Assembly: GCA_900556975.1 (NCBI GenBank)
Contig: USQZ01000045.1
Span: 1 to 13,242 of the forward strand
Direction of reading: 5' to 3'
Source: an uncultured Clostridium sp.
Lineage (GTDB): Bacteria > Bacillota > Clostridia > TANB77 > CAG-508
DNA length: 13,242 nucleotides
Both the position numbers and the translations under genes were made by a program. How positions within the stretch are numbered: the first letter of the stretch is position 1; every line of letters starts with the position of its first letter. The notes beneath the pieces were generated by a model that worked only from the letters and a program-made list of their open reading frames with translations, ran no database searches and was not told the DNA's origin. Positions 13,236-13,242 of the stretch are shown here, piece by piece.

Positions 13236-13242
13236 TTCAATC

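Noticed and set aside
1..13242. CRISPR array, tRNA, rRNA, insertion sequence or integrase
   Set aside because: No regularly spaced repeats, cloverleaf-type sequence, rRNA segment or transposase/recombinase motif was seen on either strand.

Overview
The window is a very AT-rich stretch of a low-GC Gram-positive chromosome. Strong AAGGAG/GGAGG Shine-Dalgarno sites, sigma-A promoters (TTGACA-17-TATAAT type), U-tailed hairpin terminators and the family content (DUF2130, DUF6512, NAGPA-type glycosidase, TPM/LemA pair) suggest a Clostridia member, probably a gut lineage. This is inferred from composition and family recall; there is no rRNA or tRNA to confirm it.

Left part (1-4230): the C-terminal end of a RhuM-like protein runs off the left edge. 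It is followed 13 bases later by an unrecognised 185-aa protein, then by a DUF2130 coiled-coil protein with a PD-(D/E)XK-like core. An ABC half-exporter with its own promoter comes next and ends in a long hairpin that can terminate transcription from both sides.

Middle (4231-8944): on the minus strand is a soluble HExxH zinc-peptidase-like protein. Divergent to it is a small DUF6512 membrane protein whose -10 box lies inside a perfect inverted repeat. Then comes the most interesting locus: a strong promoter, a ~200-nt leader with tiny ORFs, a candidate antiterminator and a U8 terminator, and behind it a three-domain GNAT-GNAT-DUF402 fusion translationally coupled (ATGA overlap) to a RimL-like GNAT. 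The arrangement looks like the attenuators of ribosome-targeting antibiotic resistance genes, but the inducer and substrate are unknown.

Right part (8945-13242): a membrane-anchored NAGPA-domain (phosphodiester glycosidase) protein stands alone between its own promoter and terminator. A TPM-domain lipoprotein with an unusually long cytoplasmic coiled-coil region forms an operon with a LemA-family protein, behind a leader holding a near-perfect 16-nt complement of the 16S rRNA 3' end. The last ~65 bases form a two-tier palindrome at the window edge.

No CRISPR array, tRNA, rRNA, transposase or integrase was seen.
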